Assembly (NCBI GenBank): GCA_023459215.1
Contig: JAEWVF010000095.1
Coordinates: 1-64,000 of the forward strand
Length of the DNA: 64,000 nucleotides
Reading direction: 5' to 3'
Source of the DNA: Chloroflexota bacterium
Lineage (GTDB): Bacteria > Chloroflexota > Anaerolineae > Anaerolineales > Villigracilaceae
Shown here: positions 56,356 to 64,000 of the stretch, piece after piece
Position numbering within the stretch: the stretch's first letter is position 1
Layout of the letters: each line of letters starts with the position of its first letter
Made by a program: the position numbers and the translations under genes
Notes under the pieces: generated by a model
What the model saw: the letters and a program-made list of their open reading frames with translations, nothing else
Told to the model about the DNA's origin: nothing
Databases searched by the model: none

Positions 56356-58109
56356 TCAATGTGAAATTCTCCGATCTACCGCTATATGAATATGTCAAAG
56401 CTATAGCAGATGAAGGTTGGCAGGATGTATTCTCGGCTCATTTCATTGATTCTGCTCAGGTTGTAGATGTGGAAAGAACTGAGCTTGCTCGATTGTTAAT
56501 GCGGTTGAACAAGCTGGTTCCAACCGTAATACCATATATATCTAAAGGACAATGGTTTTGGATAGTAACCGCGCCCGATGTAAGGGCATTAGATAAAACA
56601 ATCAGACGTGTGGGACATTTCGTTATCCCATCTTATGCAGAAATTCTGGATACGAGCGGTATCGCCCAACGTCAGCGGTTTGATCCTGAAAAAGGCGGTT
56701 TTAACCTACTCGGTCAGCAGCTTTTTCCTCATGGATTTTACTTATTTCGTTCTCCACAAGGAGAAAAGGATAAAATCTTTGAGGCACTGGATTTGTGGAT
56801 GGGATTGGAAGATGTAAAACCAGCGCCAACTAAAAAGGATCGCCCGAGCTATTTTGACCTTCACCATACCTTTCAAGATAAACTAGCAGCGGGTAATTGG
56901 GCAGAAGCGCAAAAATCATTGGATTCCATTCGCCGACTTAGCCTCTCCACAGCCGACAATATTTCGTTTCTAAGAATTCAATTATGGGGCGCACAAAAAG
57001 ATTGGGGAAGGATCTGGGATTTACCCGACTATCCAGAGTTAAGCAAGCTGACGATGCCACGCTACGTACGGGCGCATATGCTCTCAGCTTTCTATTGGCA
57101 AGTGTTACAGCCGCATGAATACCAAAAAAACATAGAGATTATTTTTCAGGTTTTAGATGACTATCGGTCAAAGCTCGGGCGACTTCTTACCGGTCGATTT
57201 GGGATTGCACAGCCCGAGGTGTTGCGGGTATTCGCTTATCTCGCAACCAAAGATCAAAACCGAGAAGGGTTAAAAGACTTGCGGGCAGAAGCACAATCGG
57301 CAGGGTTACAAGAATTCATGGATGACCTGGAAAGCAAATTGCCGATCGAACCAATAACTCTCACAACAATCGATCCGATGGTACAGGTCCGCCAGGCATT
57401 GCTCGCAAATGATTATGATTCTGCGACTCGTTCGGCAGCATATTTAAGTGATTCACTCGACCAAGCCTTTCTCTATATCCAAATTGCAGTTCTTAGCGGC
57501 GACCAAAGTGCCGAAACGATCAACTCAGCTTTGCAAGCTCACGATGCTTTGAATGAAGATCAGCAAAATATGTTGATAGGGCGTTATCCTCAGACATCTA
57601 CTTACCTGCGTTTTCTGGAAAATATAGTCAATCAGCCCGAATTTCTTTCATCCTGGGATCCCCAAACTTCTGAATGGCGATTGCAGGCATGGAAAGTGAT
57701 CACCGAATTCGAAATCCGGTTGCGAAAAATGGTGGAGAAACGCTATCGTCACTATCTTGGTCGAGAATGGTGGTCCTTAATAGATCCAGAATTTTTAGAA
57801 CGATGGCAGAAAGCATCCGAATACAAGCTCGATCCAGAGACAGCATTAGCCATTCTCGATTATTCCTATTTGAGTGACCTAGATAAACTAACACGACGAA
57901 AATGGGAATTATTTCAAGATGCGCTCGGAGAGTCTCAGAGCGACCGAACATTTTTCAAGAAAAGCATGGAGAAGATCATCACAATTCGGAATACACTCGC
58001 CCATAATCGTGACATTAAAATAGATGATTTGAAGGTAATGGTTGATTATGGTGTACGGTTAATCAAGAAAGTGGATAAGGTGTTAGTGAGTTCGAGCAGA
58101 ACTGTCTGA
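56352..58109 (+). CDS. HEPN-domain protein of the Dpd-like cluster
   Basis: 585 residues. The N-terminal 150 residues are unrecognised. The centre (about 170-420) is a helical-repeat (TPR/ARM-like) region (NWAEAQKSLDSI, NDYDSATRSAAYL). The C-terminal 120 residues look like a HEPN domain with the catalytic pattern RNxxxH as R546-N547...H551 (IRNTLAHN). HEPN domains with this motif are often RNases in defence systems. I infer a role as regulator or effector. It may be the DpdD-like member, but I cannot confirm that from motifs. ATG 56352 overlaps the DpdK-like stop (ATGA) and has GGGAG upstream. Its 3' end overlaps the convergent ATPase by 27 bp. Confidence 0.6.
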   Translation: MINVKFSDLPLYEYVKAIADEGWQDVFSAHFIDSAQVVDVERTELARLLMRLNKLVPTVIPYISKGQWFWIVTAPDVRALDKTIRRVGHFVIPSYAEILDTSGIAQRQRFDPEKGGFNLLGQQLFPHGFYLFRSPQGEKDKIFEALDLWMGLEDVKPAPTKKDRPSYFDLHHTFQDKLAAGNWAEAQKSLDSIRRLSLSTADNISFLRIQLWGAQKDWGRIWDLPDYPELSKLTMPRYVRAHMLSAFYWQVLQPHEYQKNIEIIFQVLDDYRSKLGRLLTGRFGIAQPEVLRVFAYLATKDQNREGLKDLRAEAQSAGLQEFMDDLESKLPIEPITLTTIDPMVQVRQALLANDYDSATRSAAYLSDSLDQAFLYIQIAVLSGDQSAETINSALQAHDALNEDQQNMLIGRYPQTSTYLRFLENIVNQPEFLSSWDPQTSEWRLQAWKVITEFEIRLRKMVEKRYRHYLGREWWSLIDPEFLERWQKASEYKLDPETALAILDYSYLSDLDKLTRRKWELFQDALGESQSDRTFFKKSMEKIITIRNTLAHNRDIKIDDLKVMVDYGVRLIKKVDKVLVSSSRTV

Positions 58110-60596
58110 ATCTAAATAAATTCGTAAGCGCTGGAATACATCAGGGTTTTCCACTTTTATCTTTCCCCAAATGTCAGAAGGTATACTGGCAAAAGGCATA
58201 CCAATAATGCCATATTCAGCAAACGAGCGAATCAGTGTAGCGTGAACGAAGTTTATGTCAGAAGAAAGTAGTGGATTTTGCCAAATTAAGATTCGCTGCT
58301 GTATTTTTGCAATGTAATCTCCTAATGGAATATCACCTATAACAAACTCGGGGGAGACCATGGTGGCATCTATATTAAGAAGGCTGTGGGTCAGTTTATC
58401 AAGCGGTGATTTGTTCAAATACTGGTGAAACTTGGCATAGTCGTAGAGTTGCTCACGTAACATAAAAAAATCTTCAAACAACATGTGAGCATATTCCAAA
58501 ACTTTGATGCTGATTTGTGAATTAGGAACTACCAAAGTAGTGACTGGTAACAAGTTGAACAAGGGAATTCTTTCCAAATAAGGAGCATCACCAAGCATCC
58601 ACAAAAGAGCAATAATTTCGGCAGCTAATTGATCTGGTGAACGACCAAGTTGACAGGTAATTGTTGCTTCTAAGTTAGCCTGGAAATTGCGCGCTTGGTG
58701 AATAATTTGTTGGGAATGAATGTTTGATGCGATTGACCCAGCCAGATCGATGCGTCGGGCGCCATTAGCCAGAGCATATTCATTAAGCTGGAATGCTAAT
58801 ATTCCGATCTGAGGGGAAAGGTATATGCCACTTTCATTATCAACCCCCTCTAGCAAGATAGGTGGCCGCACATCCATGAATACCCCATTCCAGCGCAATA
58901 TTCGGTGTGGCTTTGGCTTGTTTGGTCGATGAATATATCCGATTGACATAAAATCTCTAAGCCAACGGGCGGTCCCACGCCTCAATGATTGGAGAGATTG
59001 ACGGTTCACAGGTTTACTATCAAGCCAATCCTTTACTACCAAGCTATTTGCATCTGCTAGCCAAGTTGTATGCGAATTCAAATTTGGTTCGCTCGCTATC
59101 AATTTACCTAGAGGTTGGAGATTTACCACAACTGGGTTGATAGCAAAGTTAAAAGCAGATAAAAAATCGATACTAACTTTGTGCTTTTCGAGCTCTTTGA
59201 CTGTTGGAAAATAGCATTCCACCAAAGTTGATAAGCGCTTATCTGGACTTTCCACAGCTAAGTCCAGTTTCACTTGCCCAACCAAAGCTGTTTCCATCTG
59301 TCTTGTAGTAATGGCGACATGTAAAATCTCACGGATTACTCTAAGGAATTGTCTTGCCTTGCCTTTTCCATCTGGGAGGTTATTGAATATCCGATGAATA
59401 AGCGTTGTATTAAATGGAGCGAGTAGAGCATCACCATCCTGACCAAAGATAGCACTACATTGCTCGTGGAAAGGGCAATCATAGCAAGGCATACCATTAA
59501 TTGAACGGAACATTTCTAAGTATGGTGCAAGAAAAGCGGGGCTATTCTCAACATTCAAGAAATAGGATTCATCGCCCCGAGCATCGGAGAGAAATAACTT
59601 GGTAACTCGGTCATCAAATGTGTCCAGATAGGTGATACGATCAAGCAATTGCTTGCCGCGATCATTATCGTTCAGGGCGTTGGGAGTAAGACCGATAACG
59701 ACATCCCAATTGCCTTCATCGAGCGTGATGAAATAGTCAAGTAGATCTGTAGAAAAAATAGAGAGGGATTGTACAAGATCATCCACCAAGAGGATAGGAC
59801 GCTGTCCAGTAAGTGTGAGTTGGGTTGAAATCTGACGTAGGGTATCAGGAAGTGAAATTCCCTCAAGCAGTAAATCCTGGAAGGCCTTAGAAAGATAATA
59901 ACGGAATTGCTCGTACTCTAAATTAACGGTGAACACTGATTGGGCTTGCATTTCACTCAGGTCTTCTCTGCTAAGTAATTCGACTGGCGTGTTGTGCTCT
60001 TCGCCAACCTTTTCAGTGACCAGAGCTCGTTCCACACGCGGTTGGATCCATTCAAGTAATCGATAATAGAGCGTATTAATGATCTCGTCGGAGTCAAAAA
60101 TTTTCTCCAGAGCAGAAAGCAGAATGAGCTTAGCTACTGTGCGGGGCTTATGACGGGCTTCTTCCCAACGCTGATGGGTGTTTTGACTAAAGAAGTTATT
60201 GGAAAGGAGTAATCGGAATTTTTCTACAATCGAAAGCACATCCAACTCGTTACGATTTACGCGCACCATATTTTGAGCACGTAAAGAATATTGTCGAGTT
60301 ATGGATGCCTGTATCCATCGCAGAAGTTCGGACTTGCCTGCCCCCGCGGCGCCGTACAAAAAGAAGACACGGTTGCCAATCAGAGAATCATTCTCAGCAA
60401 CTAAATCATCGATTAGATCTATTTCGGTCATTAGAGAGGTGGCTTTACCATTTCGATAACGCCTCATTTTCATTGGGAAATGAGTGTGAAGAAAAGTTTC
60501 TTCACCTAAAAGGTATCGTTGATCGGCTGTAGCGTTGAACACTTTTAGACCCTCGGTCTGCAAGCAAGGCCAACGAGTAAGGTCAATAGTAGTCAT
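58083..60596 (-). CDS. second DpdH-like P-loop ATPase (paralogue)
   Basis: 837 residues on the opposite strand. Walker A YGAAGAGKSE (81-90, K88), Walker B ILLVDDLV (268-275), a VIGLTPNALND strand and the Cys pattern C371-x2-C374-x5-C380 (CYDCPFHEQC). LAPFNTTLIHRIFNNL matches the LYPFNERAIQTMF block of the DpdH-like protein, and the CxxC-x5-C precedes it in both. So the two are paralogues, but this one is shorter and lacks the long coiled C-terminus. It is ATGA-coupled to the DpdG-like gene upstream of it, mirroring the G-H pair on the other strand. Confidence 0.7.
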   Translation of the reverse strand: MTTIDLTRWPCLQTEGLKVFNATADQRYLLGEETFLHTHFPMKMRRYRNGKATSLMTEIDLIDDLVAENDSLIGNRVFFLYGAAGAGKSELLRWIQASITRQYSLRAQNMVRVNRNELDVLSIVEKFRLLLSNNFFSQNTHQRWEEARHKPRTVAKLILLSALEKIFDSDEIINTLYYRLLEWIQPRVERALVTEKVGEEHNTPVELLSREDLSEMQAQSVFTVNLEYEQFRYYLSKAFQDLLLEGISLPDTLRQISTQLTLTGQRPILLVDDLVQSLSIFSTDLLDYFITLDEGNWDVVIGLTPNALNDNDRGKQLLDRITYLDTFDDRVTKLFLSDARGDESYFLNVENSPAFLAPYLEMFRSINGMPCYDCPFHEQCSAIFGQDGDALLAPFNTTLIHRIFNNLPDGKGKARQFLRVIREILHVAITTRQMETALVGQVKLDLAVESPDKRLSTLVECYFPTVKELEKHKVSIDFLSAFNFAINPVVVNLQPLGKLIASEPNLNSHTTWLADANSLVVKDWLDSKPVNRQSLQSLRRGTARWLRDFMSIGYIHRPNKPKPHRILRWNGVFMDVRPPILLEGVDNESGIYLSPQIGILAFQLNEYALANGARRIDLAGSIASNIHSQQIIHQARNFQANLEATITCQLGRSPDQLAAEIIALLWMLGDAPYLERIPLFNLLPVTTLVVPNSQISIKVLEYAHMLFEDFFMLREQLYDYAKFHQYLNKSPLDKLTHSLLNIDATMVSPEFVIGDIPLGDYIAKIQQRILIWQNPLLSSDINFVHATLIRSFAEYGIIGMPFASIPSDIWGKIKVENPDVFQRLRIYLDSDSSARTH

Positions 60597-61366
60597 GGTT
60601 GCAATTTTCTGGCGATTCCACGTAGTTTCCTGTCGCCAAAATAAAAGCGAGCCGGGGAATCCTGCAAGGGAACTAACTCAACGAAACCATCTTTTTCTAA
60701 GATATTAAATGGTAAAGCTACAGCTTGGGCTATCTCACCAGCTCTAGTGCAGTACGGTAGATAGTTACTAAAGTGATTTTCTAGAAAATCTTGGAGACCG
60801 CCATTTTCTTCGGTCCAATCGTTAATGATTGTTTGAATGATGACAGGAGTATATGTGCATAAAAAACCAGATTGTATTCTTAAACCAATTCCCAAGAACT
60901 CAAGCACACGCTTCCAAGCCTGTACCTTTTCTTTACTTATTCCGCCTGCATCCTGCACAGCTTTGAGCCGATTGGCTTCCTGGTGAACGTTTGCAATATA
61001 AAGATTATCTGGAGCAATATAGAGTTCATCCAATAGCTGAATGAAAAGGGGATCCAGAGGATGAACCGGTGCAATCAATCCTTTTCGGATCTGAATCAAT
61101 TGCTTTAGTAACAGAAGTTGGAAAGATTTTTGGCTCAAATCAAAGCAAGCTTGTACTGTTTCCCCATCGGCGATCATACCAGCTGAGTGCAGGAAGCTAA
61201 GGGCGTCCTCAACGGGTTGGGTTGTTTGTATAGCTTTATCAACAATGCCCGGCAAAACCAGACGGCAAAGTTCATCTTTGGTTGGGAACAAATTAGTCTG
61301 GTTGCAGTTCCAGATCAGCTGGTAGATAGCATCTAACTCTAATCCATAGACGGTTCGAAATAACAT
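60593..61366 (-). CDS. second DpdG-like protein (paralogue)
   Basis: 257 residues. The layout VQAWKRVLEFLGIGLR ... GFLCTYTPVIIQTIINDW ... LQDFLENHFSNYLPYCTRAGE (about 150-225) parallels the 155-220 region of the DpdG-like protein. Length, position before a DpdH-like ATPase and the ATGA overlap (60593-60596) also match. AAGGGAGATCG precedes ATG 61366. It is head to head with the short TGT-like gene, 71 bp away. Identity is weak at the residue level, so this is a structural/contextual call. Confidence 0.55.
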   Translation of the reverse strand: MLFRTVYGLELDAIYQLIWNCNQTNLFPTKDELCRLVLPGIVDKAIQTTQPVEDALSFLHSAGMIADGETVQACFDLSQKSFQLLLLKQLIQIRKGLIAPVHPLDPLFIQLLDELYIAPDNLYIANVHQEANRLKAVQDAGGISKEKVQAWKRVLEFLGIGLRIQSGFLCTYTPVIIQTIINDWTEENGGLQDFLENHFSNYLPYCTRAGEIAQAVALPFNILEKDGFVELVPLQDSPARFYFGDRKLRGIARKLQP

Positions 61367-61397
61367 ATTCGATCTCCCTTCAGTAGTTATTATGAAT

Positions 61398-61423
61398 TAT
61401 AATTGATGTTCGCTACTGCGAAC
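61398..61423. promoter_or_regulatory. shared promoter region of the second G/H pair and the TGT gene
   Basis: The 71-bp divergent gap has TATAAT at 61398-61403 (plus strand; it also reads TATAAT on the minus strand within the palindromic ATTATAAT). An inverted repeat GTTCGC-TACT-GCGAAC follows at 61408-61423, placed where a repressor would block the TGT gene and possibly the G/H pair. Confidence 0.5.
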
Positions 61424-61437
61424 AGACGGAGAAATAG

Positions 61438-62328
61438 ATGGATTTCTTTGCAAGTTGGTACCCTGGTGATTTATGGGTTCCTGATTATGATCCTAACTGC
61501 CGAATGCTGATTAGCACATCATCAGTTAGTCAGTATTGGCGACTCGATAGATACAAAAACTTGCCTATCACTTTAATTATCGATAGTGGCGGTTTTCGGT
61601 ATGCAAGTCGCCCTGACAAACGGCTATTCCCCCAAGAGGTTCTAACCAAACAGATTTCAATGATTCGTGGTCAAGATTTAAAAATTTTTCTATGTGCTCT
61701 TGACCATCCTATCTTCGATCCTGCTTTGTCATCAAATGAAAAAGATCGCCGTATTTCCCAAACAATCGCTTATGCATATGAAATGAAGGCTCAATTCGAA
61801 AAACTGAGCCTAGATTCCAATATCCAGCCCATGGCGATTGTCCAAGGTTATGATGTTGCTTCGCTCAAATTTTGCGCTCATGAACTAAAATCAATCGGTT
61901 TTTCTTGGTATGGGTTGGGCTCACTCTTGGCAGTCAAACAAAATGAGTCAGCACTAATTCAGCGCGTTGAGGCTGTGATAGACCAAGTCGGTACTAATCT
62001 ACATATATTTGGAATTAGTAGTATTTCTACTATTCGCAAGTTACGACAGTTAGGCGTTACATCGTTTGACTCCGCTCGCCCCGCCAAATCAGCTATGTAT
62101 AACCAGATATTTTTCTATATTCGTAACCAACTAACTGTTTTTGAAAGCCATGGCGATAGTAACCTGCATATCCCTGTCCCCCCCGAAATGCGGGATTTTC
62201 CTTGCAATTGTCCCATTTGTAATGGTCAATTTAACTACTTGGTTACTATCATCGGCAAACGTCATAATATTGCTCTTCGAGCCATCCATAATTATTGGCA
62301 TCTCAAAATGGCTTTTCTTGATCAATGA
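61438..62328 (+). CDS. short tRNA-guanine transglycosylase-like protein
   Basis: 296-residue TGT-fold protein. Visible TGT landmarks: DSGGF at 49-53 (substrate-binding Asp), VQG at 135-137, GLGSL at 159-163 and FDS at 210-212, with D211 in the place of the nucleophile. The zinc site is C256, C258, C261 and H284 (CNCPIC ... IHNY). TGT-family enzymes swap guanine for a 7-deazaguanine base in tRNA, or in DNA for the DpdA branch. The protein is shorter than bacterial TGT (about 370-400 residues) and lacks tRNA-binding extras, which fits a DNA-acting DpdA-like enzyme. It neighbours the second G/H pair. AACGGAG-type sequence precedes ATG 61438. A second TGT-like gene follows. Confidence 0.72.
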   Translation: MDFFASWYPGDLWVPDYDPNCRMLISTSSVSQYWRLDRYKNLPITLIIDSGGFRYASRPDKRLFPQEVLTKQISMIRGQDLKIFLCALDHPIFDPALSSNEKDRRISQTIAYAYEMKAQFEKLSLDSNIQPMAIVQGYDVASLKFCAHELKSIGFSWYGLGSLLAVKQNESALIQRVEAVIDQVGTNLHIFGISSISTIRKLRQLGVTSFDSARPAKSAMYNQIFFYIRNQLTVFESHGDSNLHIPVPPEMRDFPCNCPICNGQFNYLVTIIGKRHNIALRAIHNYWHLKMAFLDQ

Positions 62329-62526
62329 AGTTAATTTCATCACGAAGATACTTTCGCAGATTATTCATCATCACTTTATCATTAGTATAATAACCTTTCA
62401 AAAAAATTCTTACTTACACAAGAGGCTATCCTTGGAATCTGTCTATCTATTGAATATCAGTTTTAAAACATCTACTTTAAATAATCCAGACAATATTGAC
62501 AATTGGCAAAAATTGTTGGAGCAAGA

Positions 62527-64000
62527 ATGAAAATCCGAATTATTACTTCTTGCACCGGCGACAAAATTTATTCTCCAGAGAACCAGTTGAAGCAGAGCGA
62601 TTTTTACCAAATACACACGCCTAACTTCAAAACATTGGAAGCCAAATTAGATAATTATCGCACTCCCGCAGATACAATTTATTCAGGCATGCAGCATGTG
62701 CGCCTGATGGAGGAAGTTAACGTATACCGTCAGGATAACCCCGGTACAATTGACTTATGGATTCTTTCAGCAGGGTATGGCTTGATTCCTGGGGATATGC
62801 AAATAGTGCCATACGAATGCACTTTCCAAGGCATGAAATTAGGAGAAATTAAAGAGTGGGCAAAACATCTAAACGTGCCCATTGATATTCGGAATCTGTT
62901 TGCTCAGCCTGCTGACTTGACCATCGTCATGCTTGGTGAATCTTACTTAAAAGCACTAAATCTGGATGAGAAAGTTTTGTTTGCATCTCCTACGCTATTT
63001 TTTACTAGCAGTGGATCCCAAAAACAAGTAAAAGGAGAAGGAAAATTTCGGACAATCCCTCTGACAAATAATGAGGCGCGGCGTTTTTCATGTGCTTTGG
63101 TCGGATTGAAGGGTGAATTAGTCAAACTATTACTAATTTGGCTCCAAGAACAAGGCCCAATAGGTATCACGCAACTCTTTGAATCAAATACGATAATACT
63201 AAATCTATTAGCTGATTTAAAAGTTAAAGAAAATAAGATTACCAAGATGAGAATTCAACCCAATAAAACCATAGATCAAGTTATTCAAATCCCAGATTCC
63301 TGGTGGCAGAAACCACATCGGGCAAAACTGAGATATTTCATTCCTGAATGGGATGATCTAGTTGACCCAGATTATGATTTTGAGAGTGATGAACATTCTG
63401 GTGGAATGGGAGATTGGTCCAATCAAGTATATGCTCATCAAATGTATCCAGAGCCAAATTACGACGGTATCCTAATCTCTAAAGTAATCGCGGAAAAGAG
63501 TAAAAAAAAGAAAGAAAGAATCAATGCGATGGGTGTACATCGCTATTTGCGCGTACCAAGAAACCTCCCCATTATGGGAGATTGTGGCGCATTTGGGTAT
63601 GTTAATGAAGATGTTCCGCCATATACTACCAATGAAATTTTAGATTACTACACCAGGTTAGATTTTGACTTTGGAGTCTCAATCGATCACCTAATTTTTT
63701 CGCCTGACCCAAAGGAAAAAAAATCCCGTTACGATTTGACAGTTGATAATGCCGAAGAATTTCTAAATGAACACCGTAAACGCAATCTAACTTGGGAACC
63801 AATCGGTGCTGTGCAAGGTTGGGATCCTAAAAGTTATGCAGAAGCAGCTCGTAAGTATGTGTCAATGGGTTATAAATATATTGGGTTAGGCGGCATGGTA
63901 CGTACGCCAACCAAGGGAATACTACAAATACTTGATGCAGTTCACGAAGCAGTACCACCTATCAACATTCACTTATTTGGGATTGCAAGATTTCGGGAAA
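62527..64000 (+). CDS. dpdA: DpdA-like transglycosylase with N-terminal YaaA/DUF6884-like domain (partial)
   Basis: The open frame starts at ATG 62527 (GGAG upstream) and runs to the window edge without a stop, at least 491 residues. The N-terminal about 190 residues contain LWILSAGYGLIPGD, the hallmark of DUF6884/YaaA-like (SAKYGLL) proteins. Then a helical linker (about 195-330) leads to a TGT-like barrel: GDCGAF at D352, VDxLIF-like IDHLIFSP, AVQGWD at 428-433 and GLGGM at 453-457. The nucleophile region and zinc site would lie beyond the window. DpdA inserts preQ0 into DNA in the Dpd system. The N-terminal domain, fused here, is the unusual feature. It follows the short TGT gene by 198 bp with no gene in between. 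Confidence 0.72.
   Translation, partial: MKIRIITSCTGDKIYSPENQLKQSDFYQIHTPNFKTLEAKLDNYRTPADTIYSGMQHVRLMEEVNVYRQDNPGTIDLWILSAGYGLIPGDMQIVPYECTFQGMKLGEIKEWAKHLNVPIDIRNLFAQPADLTIVMLGESYLKALNLDEKVLFASPTLFFTSSGSQKQVKGEGKFRTIPLTNNEARRFSCALVGLKGELVKLLLIWLQEQGPIGITQLFESNTIILNLLADLKVKENKITKMRIQPNKTIDQVIQIPDSWWQKPHRAKLRYFIPEWDDLVDPDYDFESDEHSGGMGDWSNQVYAHQMYPEPNYDGILISKVIAEKSKKKKERINAMGVHRYLRVPRNLPIMGDCGAFGYVNEDVPPYTTNEILDYYTRLDFDFGVSIDHLIFSPDPKEKKSRYDLTVDNAEEFLNEHRKRNLTWEPIGAVQGWDPKSYAEAARKYVSMGYKYIGLGGMVRTPTKGILQILDAVHEAVPPINIHLFGIARFRE

Noticed and set aside
43447..58109. BREX or DISARM as the identity of the cluster
   Set aside because: No PglZ, BrxC or methyltransferase was seen. Helicase and PLD-like genes alone could suggest DISARM, but the RecQ-like gene, the G/H/I order and the TGT genes fit Dpd better.
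62141..62530. 129-residue frame overlapping the TGT stop and running to 62530
   Set aside because: It overlaps the end of a conserved TGT-like gene in another frame and has no motif; the next real start is ATG 62527.

Overview
The window suggests a chromosome of an uncultured or little-studied Chloroflexota, probably Anaerolineae-like. This is inferred from gene content and style: a very long SecA, short dispersed palindromic repeats, and conjugation genes without close textbook relatives. No rRNA or other phylogenetic marker is present to prove it. About 5-17 kb looks like core chromosome: GC-rich, with conserved housekeeping genes. About 40.4-64 kb is clearly richer in A+T and looks acquired.

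Layout. 0.25-4.1 kb: a CPBP-type membrane protease and a large WD40-like lipoprotein. 4.1-5.6 kb: three near-identical hairpin terminators, a repeat patch and a VapBC-like toxin-antitoxin pair. 5.6-13.6 kb (minus strand): aconitase, adenosine deaminase and an unusually long SecA. 13.8-17.7 kb (plus strand): a cyclic-nucleotide-binding membrane protein, peptide deformylase, RecF, a MITE-like repeat and a cupin. 17.79 kb: tRNA-Lys(CTT) with a near-consensus promoter.

Directly after the tRNA begins what looks like an integrative element. It opens with a LexA-box-like palindrome, ParA, a small partner, a DnaA_N-domain initiator-like protein and an SSB-like protein. A coiled-coil protein with a PD-(D/E)XK-like motif follows. 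Next comes a cargo stretch (24-31 kb): a DUF3800 remnant, a B12/radical SAM protein, two AAA ATPases with C-terminal nuclease-like regions, and a Fic protein, with strikingly long palindromes between and in front of these genes. 31-40 kb encodes secreted, membrane and small proteins, and ends in a 1184-residue VirB4/HerA-like ATPase with a long Ser/Gly/His-rich insertion. This is probably a conjugation module. No integrase and no second att site were found in the window.

40.8-42.4 kb carries a DUF1232 protein and a YaaW-like J-domain protein. From 43.4 kb to the window end lies a defence-type cluster that matches the Dpd (7-deazaguanine DNA modification/restriction) gene order: an Xre regulator, a RecQ-like helicase (DpdF-like), DpdG-, DpdH-, DpdI-, DpdJ- and DpdK-like genes, and a HEPN-domain protein. 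Three features depart from the canonical cluster as I know it. First, a second, divergent DpdG/DpdH-like pair lies head to head with a short stand-alone tRNA-guanine-transglycosylase-like gene. Second, another TGT (DpdA-like) gene follows it with an extra N-terminal YaaA/DUF6884-like domain and runs off the window. Third, the HEPN protein keeps an RNxxxH motif. The working model is that the TGT-like enzymes insert a deazaguanine base into DNA and the helicase/ATPase/PLD genes restrict unmodified DNA. The duplicated G/H module and second TGT hint at a two-module variant.
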